A stretch of DNA of 64,000 nt, from positions 1 to 64,000 of the forward strand of contig JAEEQB010000010.1 of NCBI GenBank assembly GCA_016285075.1, given 5' to 3'. The notes below the pieces were generated by a model. That model did not search any database and was not told where the DNA came from. It saw nothing but the letters and a program-made list of their open reading frames with translations. The translations under genes were made by a program, and so were the position numbers. The stretch comes from Prevotella sp. Lineage in GTDB: Bacteria; Bacteroidota; Bacteroidia; Bacteroidales; Bacteroidaceae. This document shows positions 26,096-34,449 of this stretch, in pieces; the first letter of the stretch is position 1; every line of letters starts with the position of its first letter.

Positions 26096-27295
26096 ATGGG
26101 CGAAGACTTCATGATTGATTTCGGTCCTGTTGAGGACAAAATGCAGGGCATTATCAAAGTGATCGGCGTTGGTGGCGGAGGATGCAATGCCGTTAGGAAC
26201 ATGAACGACGAAAAGATACCTGGTGTCACCTTTGCCGTGTGTAACACAGATAGCAAGTCACTGGCTCCGTCGCCTGTCCCAACCAAAATTCTGTTGGGCG
26301 AAGGGCTCGGTGCAGGCGGCAAACCTGAGAAAGGCCGTTCAGAGGCAGAGAAGAACATTGATGATATTGAGAAACTGCTGAGCGATGGTACCAAGATGGT
26401 ATTCATCACCGCCAGCATGGGTGGAGGAACGGGTACGGGGGCAGCACCTGTCGTTGCCAGCGTGGCAAAGAAGATGGGTATGCTCACCATCGGAATCGTA
26501 ACCATCCCTTTCCGTTTTGAGAAGAACCAGAAAATCATTCGTGCGCTGAAAGGTGTGGACGAGATGAGAAAGAATGTCGATGCCATTCTCATCATCAATA
26601 ATGAACGGCTCTGCGATGTATATGCCGACACGCCGATATCCGTGAAAGAGTCGTTCGCCAGGGCTGACAATATCCTGAAGGAAGCAGTGACTGGCATATC
26701 GGAACTGATCACCGTCAATAGTAACGGCGGCATAGACCTTGACTTCTGTGACGTGGAGTCTACGATGCGTGAAGGTGGAGGTGCCATAATGGCTATGGGA
26801 AGGGCTGGCGGCGAGAAACGGGTGGAGCGAGCCATACAGAATGCGCTGCATTCGCCGCTCGTCTATGGCAACGACGTCAGCAAGGCCAAGCGTATACTCT
26901 TTAATATCTATTCGAGTGAGGAGTACCCCATCATGGTGCCAGAGATGTTGGAAATAGATGATTTCTTCAACAACCTCAACCCCTATGTTGAGGTGATCTG
27001 GGGCATATCAACAGACAACACGATCGGCGAGGATGCCAAGGTGACCATCTTGGCAACCGGGATGGAGGAAGAGCAGAACATTGACGATGAGCAGAAGGAT
27101 GATGCCTATTACGAAGGGCTTATTTCCCAGCTTTACAGACCAATAACGAAACCTATAGAGGCGCCTGTCTCGGAACCCGAATTTGTGGTAGAGCCTGCCC
27201 CGGAACCCGAGCCACATGTAGCTGTGAAGCCGTCGATGATAAAAGACAAGGTCAGAGATTGGATTACGAATTTTCTCAAGGACACGGATGATTGA
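26096..27295 (+). CDS. ftsZ: FtsZ-family tubulin-like GTPase, outside any dcw cluster
   Basis: 399 residues. The tubulin signature GGGTGTG is at 109-115 after FITASM, and nucleotide-site motifs KVIGVGGGGCNAV and VCNTDSKSL lie upstream. The T7 synergy loop reads GGIDLDFCDVEST (about 211-223): the catalytic Asp pair is kept (D216, D219), but the usual Asn of NxDxxD is Asp (D214). EVIWGISTDNTIGEDAKVTILATG closes the GTPase/C-terminal domain. The tail is short (Pro/Glu-rich, ending IKDKVRDWITNFL) with no obvious canonical FtsA/ZipA-binding peptide. No ftsA, ftsQ or mur genes are nearby, so a second, specialised FtsZ is likely; a displaced sole ftsZ cannot be excluded. Confidence 0.88.
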   Translation: MGEDFMIDFGPVEDKMQGIIKVIGVGGGGCNAVRNMNDEKIPGVTFAVCNTDSKSLAPSPVPTKILLGEGLGAGGKPEKGRSEAEKNIDDIEKLLSDGTKMVFITASMGGGTGTGAAPVVASVAKKMGMLTIGIVTIPFRFEKNQKIIRALKGVDEMRKNVDAILIINNERLCDVYADTPISVKESFARADNILKEAVTGISELITVNSNGGIDLDFCDVESTMREGGGAIMAMGRAGGEKRVERAIQNALHSPLVYGNDVSKAKRILFNIYSSEEYPIMVPEMLEIDDFFNNLNPYVEVIWGISTDNTIGEDAKVTILATGMEEEQNIDDEQKDDAYYEGLISQLYRPITKPIEAPVSEPEFVVEPAPEPEPHVAVKPSMIKDKVRDWITNFLKDTDD

Positions 27296-27307
27296 TCATT
27301 TTTCCTG

Positions 27308-27913
27308 ATGACAGACAGAACGCCGGAAGCCATAGCAGCAGAATTGTCCTTGCTGGTGAAGGAACTTGTCAAGGCAGGGCGCAACGACCTTTTGCTGCGC
27401 TCCATAGGTGTACCCATTATAGAGAATCTGCGTTTAGAGGCAGCTAAAAACCGTTTAAGCAGGTTGCGGATAACCAAGGACTATCGGTTCTTTCTTGTTG
27501 ACTATGGGAATAAAGAAGTGGAGATGAGTCCCGTCCACAAGGCGGTCTATCTGCTGTTTCTTGCCCACCCGGAGGGAATAGAGTTCAAACGGTTACGCGA
27601 TTTCCGCGATGAGCTGCTTGACTATTATATGGCGACAGCCCGTTTTATGGACAAGCAGATCATCAAGGAAAGTGTGGACATGCTGACAGATCCGCTGAAC
27701 AATTCCATCAACGAGAAGTGTTCACGCATCAAAAGCGTGTTCCTCAACATGCTAGATCAGTATACGGCCAACTATTACATGATCAGCGGCCATACCCAGC
27801 GGCATGTCAACGGCTCATCCAAGATATGGTATGAACGGCTGAAAGTGATAATCCTACCTAGGGAGCTGGTACAAAACGAGGCGATGAGTTGTATCTCTCC
27901 ATCAAATAGATAG
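27308..27913 (+). CDS. Uncharacterised protein downstream of ftsZ
   Basis: 201 residues, starting 12 bp after the ftsZ stop and therefore probably co-transcribed. No known domain is recognised. The centre (MSPVHKAVYLLFLAHPEGIEFKRL) and the later INEKCSRIKSVFLNML resemble a Bacteroidota family of hypothetical proteins that I know only as uncharacterised. A helix-rich, possibly DNA- or protein-binding fold is suggested by the residue pattern. The last 20 or so residues are unusual for such proteins, and the gene ends at the edge of a degenerate, transposon-littered region, so the C-terminus may be disturbed. Confidence 0.65.
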   Translation: MTDRTPEAIAAELSLLVKELVKAGRNDLLLRSIGVPIIENLRLEAAKNRLSRLRITKDYRFFLVDYGNKEVEMSPVHKAVYLLFLAHPEGIEFKRLRDFRDELLDYYMATARFMDKQIIKESVDMLTDPLNNSINEKCSRIKSVFLNMLDQYTANYYMISGHTQRHVNGSSKIWYERLKVIILPRELVQNEAMSCISPSNR

Positions 27914-28031
27914 CCAGCAAGACCTTCATCACCGCTACAACTGTCACAACTCGGCCACACAGGCATGATGGCTGCAATGGTCGGCCTTAATGGTCTCGTA
28001 ATCTCACAAAATCTCTAAGAAAATCATTCAA

Positions 28032-28463
28032 CCCCAATCGGTCGTTAGACTGTTTTTGAGCCGTTTCTAATGGCCGCCATTAGAAAATAGTTTTTGTATT
28101 TGGTTGTTATTCAGTTATTTATTAACTTTTGCCACGGTTTAAGAGCCAATGTTATGATGAAAGACCTGGAGATAGCCTTCACGGCAAAAGAGATAACAAC
28201 CTTTGGTGGTGTGTCGCTGCTTTACAACATGCTTGACAATTGTCACTTCAAAGAAGCCTTGTCATCCGTTGGACTGCCTCAACAGGGTTCCAATCGGGGC
28301 AAGAGTCCTGAGCAACCTATATACGGTTTGTTCACAGGAGCCAGGTGTGGCGCAAGTCGCATCATCCACTGCTGGCATTTGTGGCTATCAGGCACAGGAC
28401 TGGAAGAAGCCCCGCCGAATCATTATGGTCAGACAGGAAATAGATAAGCGCCGAAATTCGTAA
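28032..28463 (+). pseudogene. IS1380-family transposase remnant with internal deletion
   Basis: A left terminal repeat (CCCCAATCGGTCGTTAGACTG-like, from 28032) preceded by TTCAA. A frame from 28154 reads KDLEIAFTAKEITTFGGVSL, then LPQQGSNRGKSPEQPIYG and GARCGASRI, matching the N-terminus of IS1380-type DDE transposases. After a frame change it reads DWKKPRRIIMVRQEID, which in intact family members lies further into the protein, so the middle of the gene is missing. The remainder and the right end are absent. It is non-functional. Confidence 0.75.
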
Positions 28464-28467
28464 AAGT

Positions 28468-28638
28468 ACCTACATAACTACATAGTATGTGTGTATAACT
28501 CTGATTGCAAGCCATTTAAATGATAATTCCACCTACATAATAACTACATATTAACTACATATAACTACATAGTTGCCTACATAAAACTACATAGTTGCCT
28601 ACATAAAACAACCTAGTCGCCTACATAAAACAACACAC
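28468..28638 (+). repeat. CTACATA iteron-like array (left arm)
   Basis: At least ten exact CTACATA motifs, for example at 28470, 28479, 28533, 28544, 28555, 28565, 28577, 28588, 28599 and 28621. The right half resolves into 22-bp units of the form CCTACATAAAACtACatAGTtG. It is mirrored by an oppositely oriented array at 29391-29545. Confidence 0.75.
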
Positions 28639-28904
28639 GATCAATGACAGAAGTTTTGACAGTTCCCATCAGAGAACCTGAGCACCTAGGGATGGACAGT
28701 CAAGGGTTGGAAAATCAGAAATCGAAGACTCTCTTTTCCAATGAGGATTCTCTTGCTTGGTAAACGTCGCTCTCTTACTGGATGAGAGCCACTGACATGC
28801 CTAGTTATCAGCGTTAGATTACTTGAAGAGAAACGCTAAGTCCGGCACCGAAAAAGAATTATCCACAATAATCCTGACAAAACCGGTACTTCCTATAGTT
28901 TTAA

Positions 28905-29066
28905 TCCGAATCGGTCGTTAGGCTGTTATGCGCTAACAAACTTTCTTTTTGTCATCTGCCCCGCCGCTTTTCGATTACAATGGAACCCCATTGCGCACTC
29001 AAATCAGCAGGATATCTGTTCCAAAATGAAGGCTGTTTTCATCATTAGGCTAATGAACGATTCGGG
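28905..29066. mobile_element. MITE A (162 bp, IS1380-type ends)
   Basis: Terminal inverted repeats of about 21 bp (left tCCGAATCGGTCGTTAG, right CTAATGAACGATTCGGG) flanked by a perfect 5-bp duplication TTTAA (28900-28904 and 29067-29071). There is no coding capacity. It has the same length and most of the sequence of MITE B, and its ends match the IS1380-type remnant at 28032. Confidence 0.8.
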
Positions 29067-29307
29067 TTTAATGGGCTCTGGAACGATGGAAGATACTGGT
29101 TAGCAACTATTCAGGACGGGAGTAGTAAATGAATTCTCTAGAGATTTCTGCAGCGCAATGGGTACTTACGATTACTAAACAGGCTTTAAAGCGTCAAATT
29201 CTCTAGAGAAAATATCGCTTGAAACAAAGATAAGCCGCGGTGAATGCCTGCTACGATTGGAGCGGAATGGGATTAAACCCCTTGCTTTCAGCCAGCTTGT
29301 ATATGGC

Positions 29308-29357
29308 AACTGAAAAGTGTATCACTTGGCAATTGGAAAGTGGTACACTTTTCAGTT
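29308..29357. repeat. Long hairpin (20-bp arms)
   Basis: AACTGAAAAGTGTATCACTT and its inverse copy, one mismatch, around a 9-bp loop. There is no T-tract, so it is more likely a transposon end or protein-binding hairpin than a terminator. Confidence 0.6.
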
Positions 29358-29390
29358 ATAATCTAAAACCTGTTTGACGTTTATAGTCAT

Positions 29391-29545
29391 TATGTAGTTA
29401 GTGATGATGTAGGTAATATGTTGTTAGAGATGATGTAGGCGATATGTAGTTAATATGTAGTTAATATGTAGTTAACATGTATGTGGCTAATCATACTAAT
29501 TCACTAAAACACAAGAAGATATATCAAATGCATGTAGGTATGTAG
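29391..29545 (-). repeat. CTACATA iteron-like array (right arm, inverted)
   Basis: TATGTAG motifs at 29391, 29443, 29454, 29465 and 29539, plus variants such as GATGTAG and ATGTTGTTAG. It is the reverse complement of the motif in the left array, so the two arrays face each other across about 0.75 kb. Confidence 0.7.
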
Positions 29546-29607
29546 GTGAAAACAGAAAAAATGGTGATGGAAAACAGCTCAAATTGCAACAACCTGTGCT
29601 CTTTTAA

Positions 29608-29769
29608 CCCAAATCGGTCATTAGGCTGTCATGCGCTAACAAGCTTTCCTTTTGTCATCTGTCCCGCCGCTTTTCGATGACAATGGAACTCCATTGCGCA
29701 CTCAAAGCTGCAGGACATCTGTTCCAAAATAAAGTCTGTTTTCATCATAACGCTAATGACCGATTCGGG
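29608..29769. mobile_element. MITE B (162 bp, IS1380-type ends)
   Basis: Ends CCCAAATCGGTCATTAG and CTAATGACCGATTCGGG, flanked by TTTAA (29603-29607) and TTCAA (29770-29774), a one-base-imperfect target duplication. It is the same length as MITE A and mostly identical by eye. A short open frame across it is not a gene. Confidence 0.8.
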
Positions 29770-29826
29770 TTCAACATGGCAACAGCACCAAGAGTTAAAT
29801 CAGATTTTGAAAGCAGCAATCTAACA

Positions 29827-30036
29827 AAGCCTTGGTCATCAGACGCAGAGCGTCTCCCCTCGGCAGTAGAGGGTGCATGCACCCCCGGCCCCACGACCTC
29901 CGCCATGCACCCCGAGGGGTTGCCCCATCAGCATGCTAGGGCTACCCCGCAAGGTTTGATGTGAACATTTCCCTTCTATCCTCAGGTCGTTCCGACCTAC
30001 GGTTCTTGGACAAGCCAAGCGAACAAGTTCGAGTCC
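29827..30036 (+). repeat. Palindrome-rich dispersed repeat, copy 1
   Basis: A series of short perfect palindromes: AGACGC-AGA-GCGTCT (29841-29855), GGGTGCATGCACCC (29871-29884) and AGGTCG-TTC-CGACCT (29984-29998). The flanking words AAGCCTTGGTCATCAGACGC (29827) and a 25-bp word at 30011-30035 recur near 45.2 kb, the latter inverted. No reading frame is supported. Confidence 0.55.
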
Positions 30037-30212
30037 TGAGTGGCGACTCTTATTACGTCAATGTGTTACTATGATAATTTCCTAAACAATCTGAGTTTTG
30101 TGCCATTCTGTACTATCAATGTTTGAAAGGCCGATTAATACTGAAATATTGGTTCCGGCTTGACCGTTCACCCGGTCGCTGACCTTCTGACTCGGGGTGA
30201 AGGGGGTGTGCA

Positions 30213-30230
30213 AATGCAAACGTTTGCATT
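30213..30230 (+). promoter_or_regulatory. LacI-family operator upstream of malQ
   Basis: The perfect 18-bp palindrome AATGCAAACGTTTGCATT, centred on CG, is the classical half-site arrangement of LacI/GalR-family regulators. It lies 53 bp upstream of the malQ -7 box. No LacI-type gene is in the window, so the regulator would act in trans. Confidence 0.7.
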
Positions 30231-30282
30231 CGCAATTCGGCAATATTACGCGCGAAAAGGAACAATGAAGGCAGATTTTATG

Positions 30283-30290
30283 TAATTTTG
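30283..30290 (+). promoter_or_regulatory. -7 box of malQ
   Basis: TAATTTTG, 31 bp before the ATG at 30322 and downstream of the palindromic operator. Confidence 0.6.
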
Positions 30291-30321
30291 CGAAAAAGAA
30301 CAATAACTAAGGTAAAGAAGC

Positions 30322-32832
30322 ATGAAACTATTATTCAATCTGGAGTATCAAACTACGTTCGGCGAGGAACTGATGCTGAACATCCTTACCCACGGGGTAG
30401 GGGCTGAAAGCCCGTCTGCATCGGCAAACAATGTGGAGGGACCGAAGCAGAGCAACGGTGATGTGGTAGCAAGACACAAAATGTCGACGGCCGACGGACT
30501 GCACTGGAGCTGCCAGCTGACGATAGCCGAGAAGGATTGTTCCTGCATCGACTATTACTACACGCTGGTGCGAGGCGACCAGGAGCTGCGCCACGAATGG
30601 CTGGTGGCTCCCCACCGGCTGGAACTGGCTGCCAACAAGGGTGCACGCTACACCATCTACGACCACTGGAACGACATTCCTGAGGATTCCTACATGTACT
30701 CCTCGGCATTTACTGAGTGCGTGGCGGCAAGAAGGTGCAACCAGAGCGTGGCCACCGACTACGATCGCACCGTACGCATCAAGGTGCGTGCCTCGCAGCT
30801 ACGCTCCAACGAACGGCTCGCCATGCTGGGCAGTACCGAGGCGCTGGGATGCTGGGAGGCGCTGGGGGCAAGGACCATGACCGAGCACAGCTGCAACGAA
30901 TGGGTCATCTCTCTCAATGCCGACGTGCTGCCTGATACGTTCGAATTTAAGTTCGTGGTGCTGGACGAGGAAAACGATGTGACTCCCGTCTGGGAGAATG
31001 GAATGAACCGCACCATCTGTCTGCCGCCCATGGAGAAGGGCGAGGTGGTGGTCTACGAACTGCCGCAGGCGTGGTTCCCGGTTTATCCGTGGAAGGGAGC
31101 TGGCACGGTGATACCGGTGTTCTCGCTCCGTTCTGAGGGAAGCTTCGGCGTGGGTGACTTCGGCGACCTGAAGCTGATGATTGACTGGTGTGACAAGACT
31201 CGGCAGCGAATACTGCAGGTGCTGCCCATCAACGACACAACCAACACCCACACCTGGCAGGACTCTTACCCCTACAATGCCATCAGCATCTATGCCCTGC
31301 ATCCGCAGTTCTGTGACTTCCGACAGATGCCTGCCATCAAGGACGAGGCTATCAGAAACCACTACGAGCAGCTGCGACTGGAGCTGAACGCCCTGCCTCA
31401 GATAGACTATGAACGCGTGTACGACGCGAAGATGGGCTATCTGCGACAGCTGTTCCAGCAGGAGTGGGGCTCCGTGAGCCGCCGCGAGAGCTACAAGCTG
31501 TTCTTTGAACAGAACAAGGAGTGGCTCTTGCCTTATGCTGCCTTCAGCTACTACCGCGACCTCTATGGCACGGCGGTGTTCGGGGAATGGCCCGAGGAAG
31601 CCACGCTGGCTGCCGCCACCGAACACCCCTCGGCCAAGGCGAAGAAAGAGATGCAGTTCTGGTACTTTGTGCAGTATTACCTGGACATGCAGATGCACGA
31701 TGCCCATAACTATGCTCGCCAGCACAGGGTGATACTGAAGGGCGACATCCCCATTGGTATTTCACGCGACGGCGTGGAGGCCTGGGTGGAGCCGAAGTAC
31801 TTCAACCTGAACGGACAGGCAGGAGCACCGCCCGACCCGTTCTCGGCCGACGGGCAGAACTGGGGCTTCCCCACCTACAACTGGGACGAGATGCTGAAGG
31901 ACGGCTGCCAGTGGTGGGTGAGACGATTCCGCAAGATGGCAGAGTACTTCGATGCCTACCGCATAGACCATGTGCTGGGATTCTTCCGCATCTGGGAGAT
32001 CCCCGTGCCCGAGAAGTCGGGTCTCATGGGGCAGTTCAGCCCGGCACTGGGGTTGAGCCGCGAGGAGATAGAGGCCTACGGCATCGAGGGACATGACGAC
32101 CTGTTCCTCGTCGACCACAAACGCTCCGACCGCTGGCATCCGCGCATTGCCGTGCAGTACCAGGATGCCTACAAGAAACTGACCGAGGACGAGAAGAACA
32201 GCTTCAACCGCCTGTACAACGACTACTTCTACCGCCGCAATAACCACTACTGGTATACGGAGGCCATGAAGAAGCTGCCGCGTCTGACTCAGGCCACGAG
32301 GATGCTGGTATGTGCTGAGGATCTCGGCATGGTGCCCGACTGCGTGCCTTGGGTGATGAACGAGTTGAGGATCCTCTCGCTCGAGATCCAGTCCATGCCC
32401 AAGAACCCACAGGTGAGGTTCGGACATCTGTCGCAATATCCCTACCGCTCGGTATGCACCATCTCTACTCACGACATGCCTACGCTGAGACAGTGGTGGG
32501 ACGAGGATGCCGCCCAGACGCAGGAGTACTTCACCACGATGCTCTATCGCGGTGGCGAGGCTCCCCATCCGCTGCCGGGATGGTTGGCCAAGGACATTGT
32601 GAGCCGCCATCTCACCTCGCCCTCCATGCTTTGCCTGCTCTCGCTGCAGGACTGGCTGTCGACGGACGAACGGCTGAGGCTGCCCGACGAGAATGCCGAG
32701 CGCATCAACATTCCTGCCAACCCACGCCACTACTGGCGCTACAGGATGCACCTCACCATTGAGCAGCTGCTGCAGGCCGATGACTTCAACAAGGAGATAC
32801 AGACGCTGATAGTGCAGAGCGGACGTAAGTAA
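30322..32832 (+). CDS. malQ: 4-alpha-glucanotransferase with N-terminal starch-binding domains
   Basis: 836 residues. Two CBM20-type beta-sandwich domains come first (about 1-120 and 130-245, with RVRASQLRSNERLAMLGS-like and WEALGARTM segments). The GH77 barrel follows from AGTVIPVFSLRSEGSFGVGDFG. Catalytic segments are the nucleophile Asp in FDAYRIDHVLGFFRIWEIP, the acid Glu in LVCAEDLGMVP, and the transition-state Asp in CTISTHDMPTLRQWW. It disproportionates maltooligosaccharides in the cytosol during glycogen/starch use. No signal peptide. The GH140-like gene starts inside its stop codon (TAATG). Confidence 0.93.
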   Translation: MKLLFNLEYQTTFGEELMLNILTHGVGAESPSASANNVEGPKQSNGDVVARHKMSTADGLHWSCQLTIAEKDCSCIDYYYTLVRGDQELRHEWLVAPHRLELAANKGARYTIYDHWNDIPEDSYMYSSAFTECVAARRCNQSVATDYDRTVRIKVRASQLRSNERLAMLGSTEALGCWEALGARTMTEHSCNEWVISLNADVLPDTFEFKFVVLDEENDVTPVWENGMNRTICLPPMEKGEVVVYELPQAWFPVYPWKGAGTVIPVFSLRSEGSFGVGDFGDLKLMIDWCDKTRQRILQVLPINDTTNTHTWQDSYPYNAISIYALHPQFCDFRQMPAIKDEAIRNHYEQLRLELNALPQIDYERVYDAKMGYLRQLFQQEWGSVSRRESYKLFFEQNKEWLLPYAAFSYYRDLYGTAVFGEWPEEATLAAATEHPSAKAKKEMQFWYFVQYYLDMQMHDAHNYARQHRVILKGDIPIGISRDGVEAWVEPKYFNLNGQAGAPPDPFSADGQNWGFPTYNWDEMLKDGCQWWVRRFRKMAEYFDAYRIDHVLGFFRIWEIPVPEKSGLMGQFSPALGLSREEIEAYGIEGHDDLFLVDHKRSDRWHPRIAVQYQDAYKKLTEDEKNSFNRLYNDYFYRRNNHYWYTEAMKKLPRLTQATRMLVCAEDLGMVPDCVPWVMNELRILSLEIQSMPKNPQVRFGHLSQYPYRSVCTISTHDMPTLRQWWDEDAAQTQEYFTTMLYRGGEAPHPLPGWLAKDIVSRHLTSPSMLCLLSLQDWLSTDERLRLPDENAERINIPANPRHYWRYRMHLTIEQLLQADDFNKEIQTLIVQSGRK

Positions 32833-34343
32833 TGACGGTGGAACAATGTAATGTCAAGAACATGATGATGACCAAGAACATGTGGCGAAAGCTGGTTTTC
32901 ATGGTGACGCTGACCGTAGGCTTGCAGCTTGGCGCAGCGGCTGCCTCAACGCACAAGCCGTGGGACAACGGCAAGCTGAAAGTATCGGACAACCACCGTT
33001 ACCTGGTTCACGAGAACGGACAGCCGTTCTTCTGGCTCGGCAACACGTCGTGGCTCATGCCCGAGAGGCTGAACCGCGACGAGGTGGAGCTCTTCCTTAC
33101 ACGCGAACGCGAGGAGGGATACAACGTAGAGCAGATACAGGTGCTCTGTGCCATCCCTACCTATAATATATATGGTGCGCAGGCCAACGACGAGTCGTTC
33201 GACTGCGACAAGTTTGACAAAGGCGAGGCCTACGGCTACTGGGACCACCTGGACTACATCGTGGACTTTGCCGCCTCACAGGGCATCTATATTGCCATGG
33301 ACTGCATCTGGGGGTCGCAGATCCAGAAGATGACACCGGAGAAGGCGGCGAAGTACGGCCGGTTCCTCGGGGAGCGCTATCGCTCCAAGCCCAATATCAT
33401 CTGGATGATTGGCGGCGACATCATGGGCGACAAGGGCATGGAGTCGTGGGATGCACTGGCACGGGCCATCCGCAAGGCCGATGCACAGCATCTCATGACG
33501 TTCCATCCGCGCGGGCGTACGACCAGTGCCTGGTGGTATAACGACCGCGAATGGTTGGACTTCAACATGTTCCAGAGCGGACACCGATGCTATGGGCAGC
33601 GCAACGGCGACGGCGACTACACCATCAAGGACAACACCGAGGAGGACAACTGGCGATATGTGGGCATGAGCTGGGGCAACAAGGATGAGCAGATAGCGGG
33701 ACGCGAGGTAAGGGGAAGCCAGAAACCGGTCATCGACGGCGAGCCTTCCTACGAGGATATTCCGCAAGGTCTGCACGACTTCAACGCCCCACGCTGGCAG
33801 GACTACGACGTGCGCCGCTATGCCTACTGGGCCGTCTTTGCCGGGTGTTTCGGACATACCTACGGCCACAACTCCATCATGCAGTTCATGAGGCCCGGCG
33901 TCCTCGGGTCGTTCGGCGCTGAAAAAGCCTGGTGGGACGCGCTCAACGATCCTGGCTATCGGCAGATGAAATACCTGAAGTACCTGATGATGAGCCTGCC
34001 CTTTACTCAGGCACAGGCCGATCAGAACGTCATTGCCGGCAAGAACGGTGAACGATATGACCGCATTATCGCCTTACGGGGACAGGACTTCCTGCTTGTC
34101 TATAACTATAGCGGCAAACCCATGCAGATTGACCTGTCACGGATTTCGGGTGGGAAGAAACTGGTGTGGCAGATGAATCCTGCCGACGGAACCCTGCTCT
34201 TCCTGGGAGAATATGATAATAAAACCGCTGAATTCACTCTTGACGGTGCATACCTCCGCGGCAGCGACCGCGTACTGATAGCCATTGACGCAACTAAGAA
34301 CTATTTCCGCAGAGAACAGACTACTTTAGAGATAAAAAACTGA
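32832..34343 (+). CDS. GH140 apiosidase-like (DUF4038) secreted enzyme
   Basis: 503 residues as drawn; the ATG overlaps the malQ stop. An internal start at MTKNMWRKLVF (32868) gives a cleaner signal peptide (LVFMVTLTVGLQLGAAAAS). The (beta/alpha)8 domain shows LVHENGQPFFWLGNTSWLM, CAIPTYNIYG, the acid/base-type Asp in NIIWMIGGDIMG and the nucleophile-type Glu in PVIDGEPSYE, as in DUF4038/GH140. A C-terminal beta domain follows (LVYNYSGKPMQIDLS). The founder GH140 from B. thetaiotaomicron releases apiose-linked rhamnogalacturonan II side chains. Its activity here is inferred from the family, and other DUF4038 enzymes exist. Confidence 0.82.
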   Translation: MTVEQCNVKNMMMTKNMWRKLVFMVTLTVGLQLGAAAASTHKPWDNGKLKVSDNHRYLVHENGQPFFWLGNTSWLMPERLNRDEVELFLTREREEGYNVEQIQVLCAIPTYNIYGAQANDESFDCDKFDKGEAYGYWDHLDYIVDFAASQGIYIAMDCIWGSQIQKMTPEKAAKYGRFLGERYRSKPNIIWMIGGDIMGDKGMESWDALARAIRKADAQHLMTFHPRGRTTSAWWYNDREWLDFNMFQSGHRCYGQRNGDGDYTIKDNTEEDNWRYVGMSWGNKDEQIAGREVRGSQKPVIDGEPSYEDIPQGLHDFNAPRWQDYDVRRYAYWAVFAGCFGHTYGHNSIMQFMRPGVLGSFGAEKAWWDALNDPGYRQMKYLKYLMMSLPFTQAQADQNVIAGKNGERYDRIIALRGQDFLLVYNYSGKPMQIDLSRISGGKKLVWQMNPADGTLLFLGEYDNKTAEFTLDGAYLRGSDRVLIAIDATKNYFRREQTTLEIKN

Positions 34344-34437
34344 TGTGCGCGAGCACAACGACTTGATTTAGGTCAAAAGAAACACTTGTTTTAGAGAAAA
34401 ACCAATAAAAAACCTTGGCTGTGTGCGAAAACAGTCG

Positions 34438-34445
34438 TACCTTTG
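34438..34445 (+). promoter_or_regulatory. -7 box of a putative ncRNA
   Basis: TACCTTTG, with a T-rich upstream region. The next downstream coding start is more than 750 bp away, beyond a terminator. Confidence 0.6.
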
Positions 34446-34449
34446 CATC

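Larger units (their letters stand above)
27914..30321. other. Gene-poor mobile-element graveyard
   Basis: About 2.4 kb with no intact gene. In order it holds: an IS1380-type left end and deleted transposase (28032-28463), a plus-oriented CTACATA repeat array (28468-28638), a lone DnaA box (28859-28867), MITE A (28905-29066), a 20-bp-arm hairpin (29308-29357), an inverted TATGTAG array (29391-29545), MITE B (29608-29769), a stretch of short palindromes shared with 45.2 kb (29827-30036), and the malQ control region. Confidence 0.7.

Noticed and set aside
28859..28867. Lone DnaA box as a second chromosomal origin
   Set aside because: A single exact TTATCCACA without further boxes; kept only as part of the iteron-like region.
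28468..29545. CTACATA arrays as a CRISPR
   Set aside because: Repeats are only about 7-22 bp, spacing is irregular, and there are no unique spacers of constant length or cas genes nearby.
29677..29964. 95-codon plus-strand frame across MITE B
   Set aside because: It begins inside the MITE and crosses its right end into palindromic repeat sequence; not a plausible protein.
31762..32751. Long minus-strand open frame inside malQ
   Set aside because: It is antisense to an intact, motif-rich malQ and shows no recognisable protein; high GC in the third codon position of the sense gene creates such shadows.
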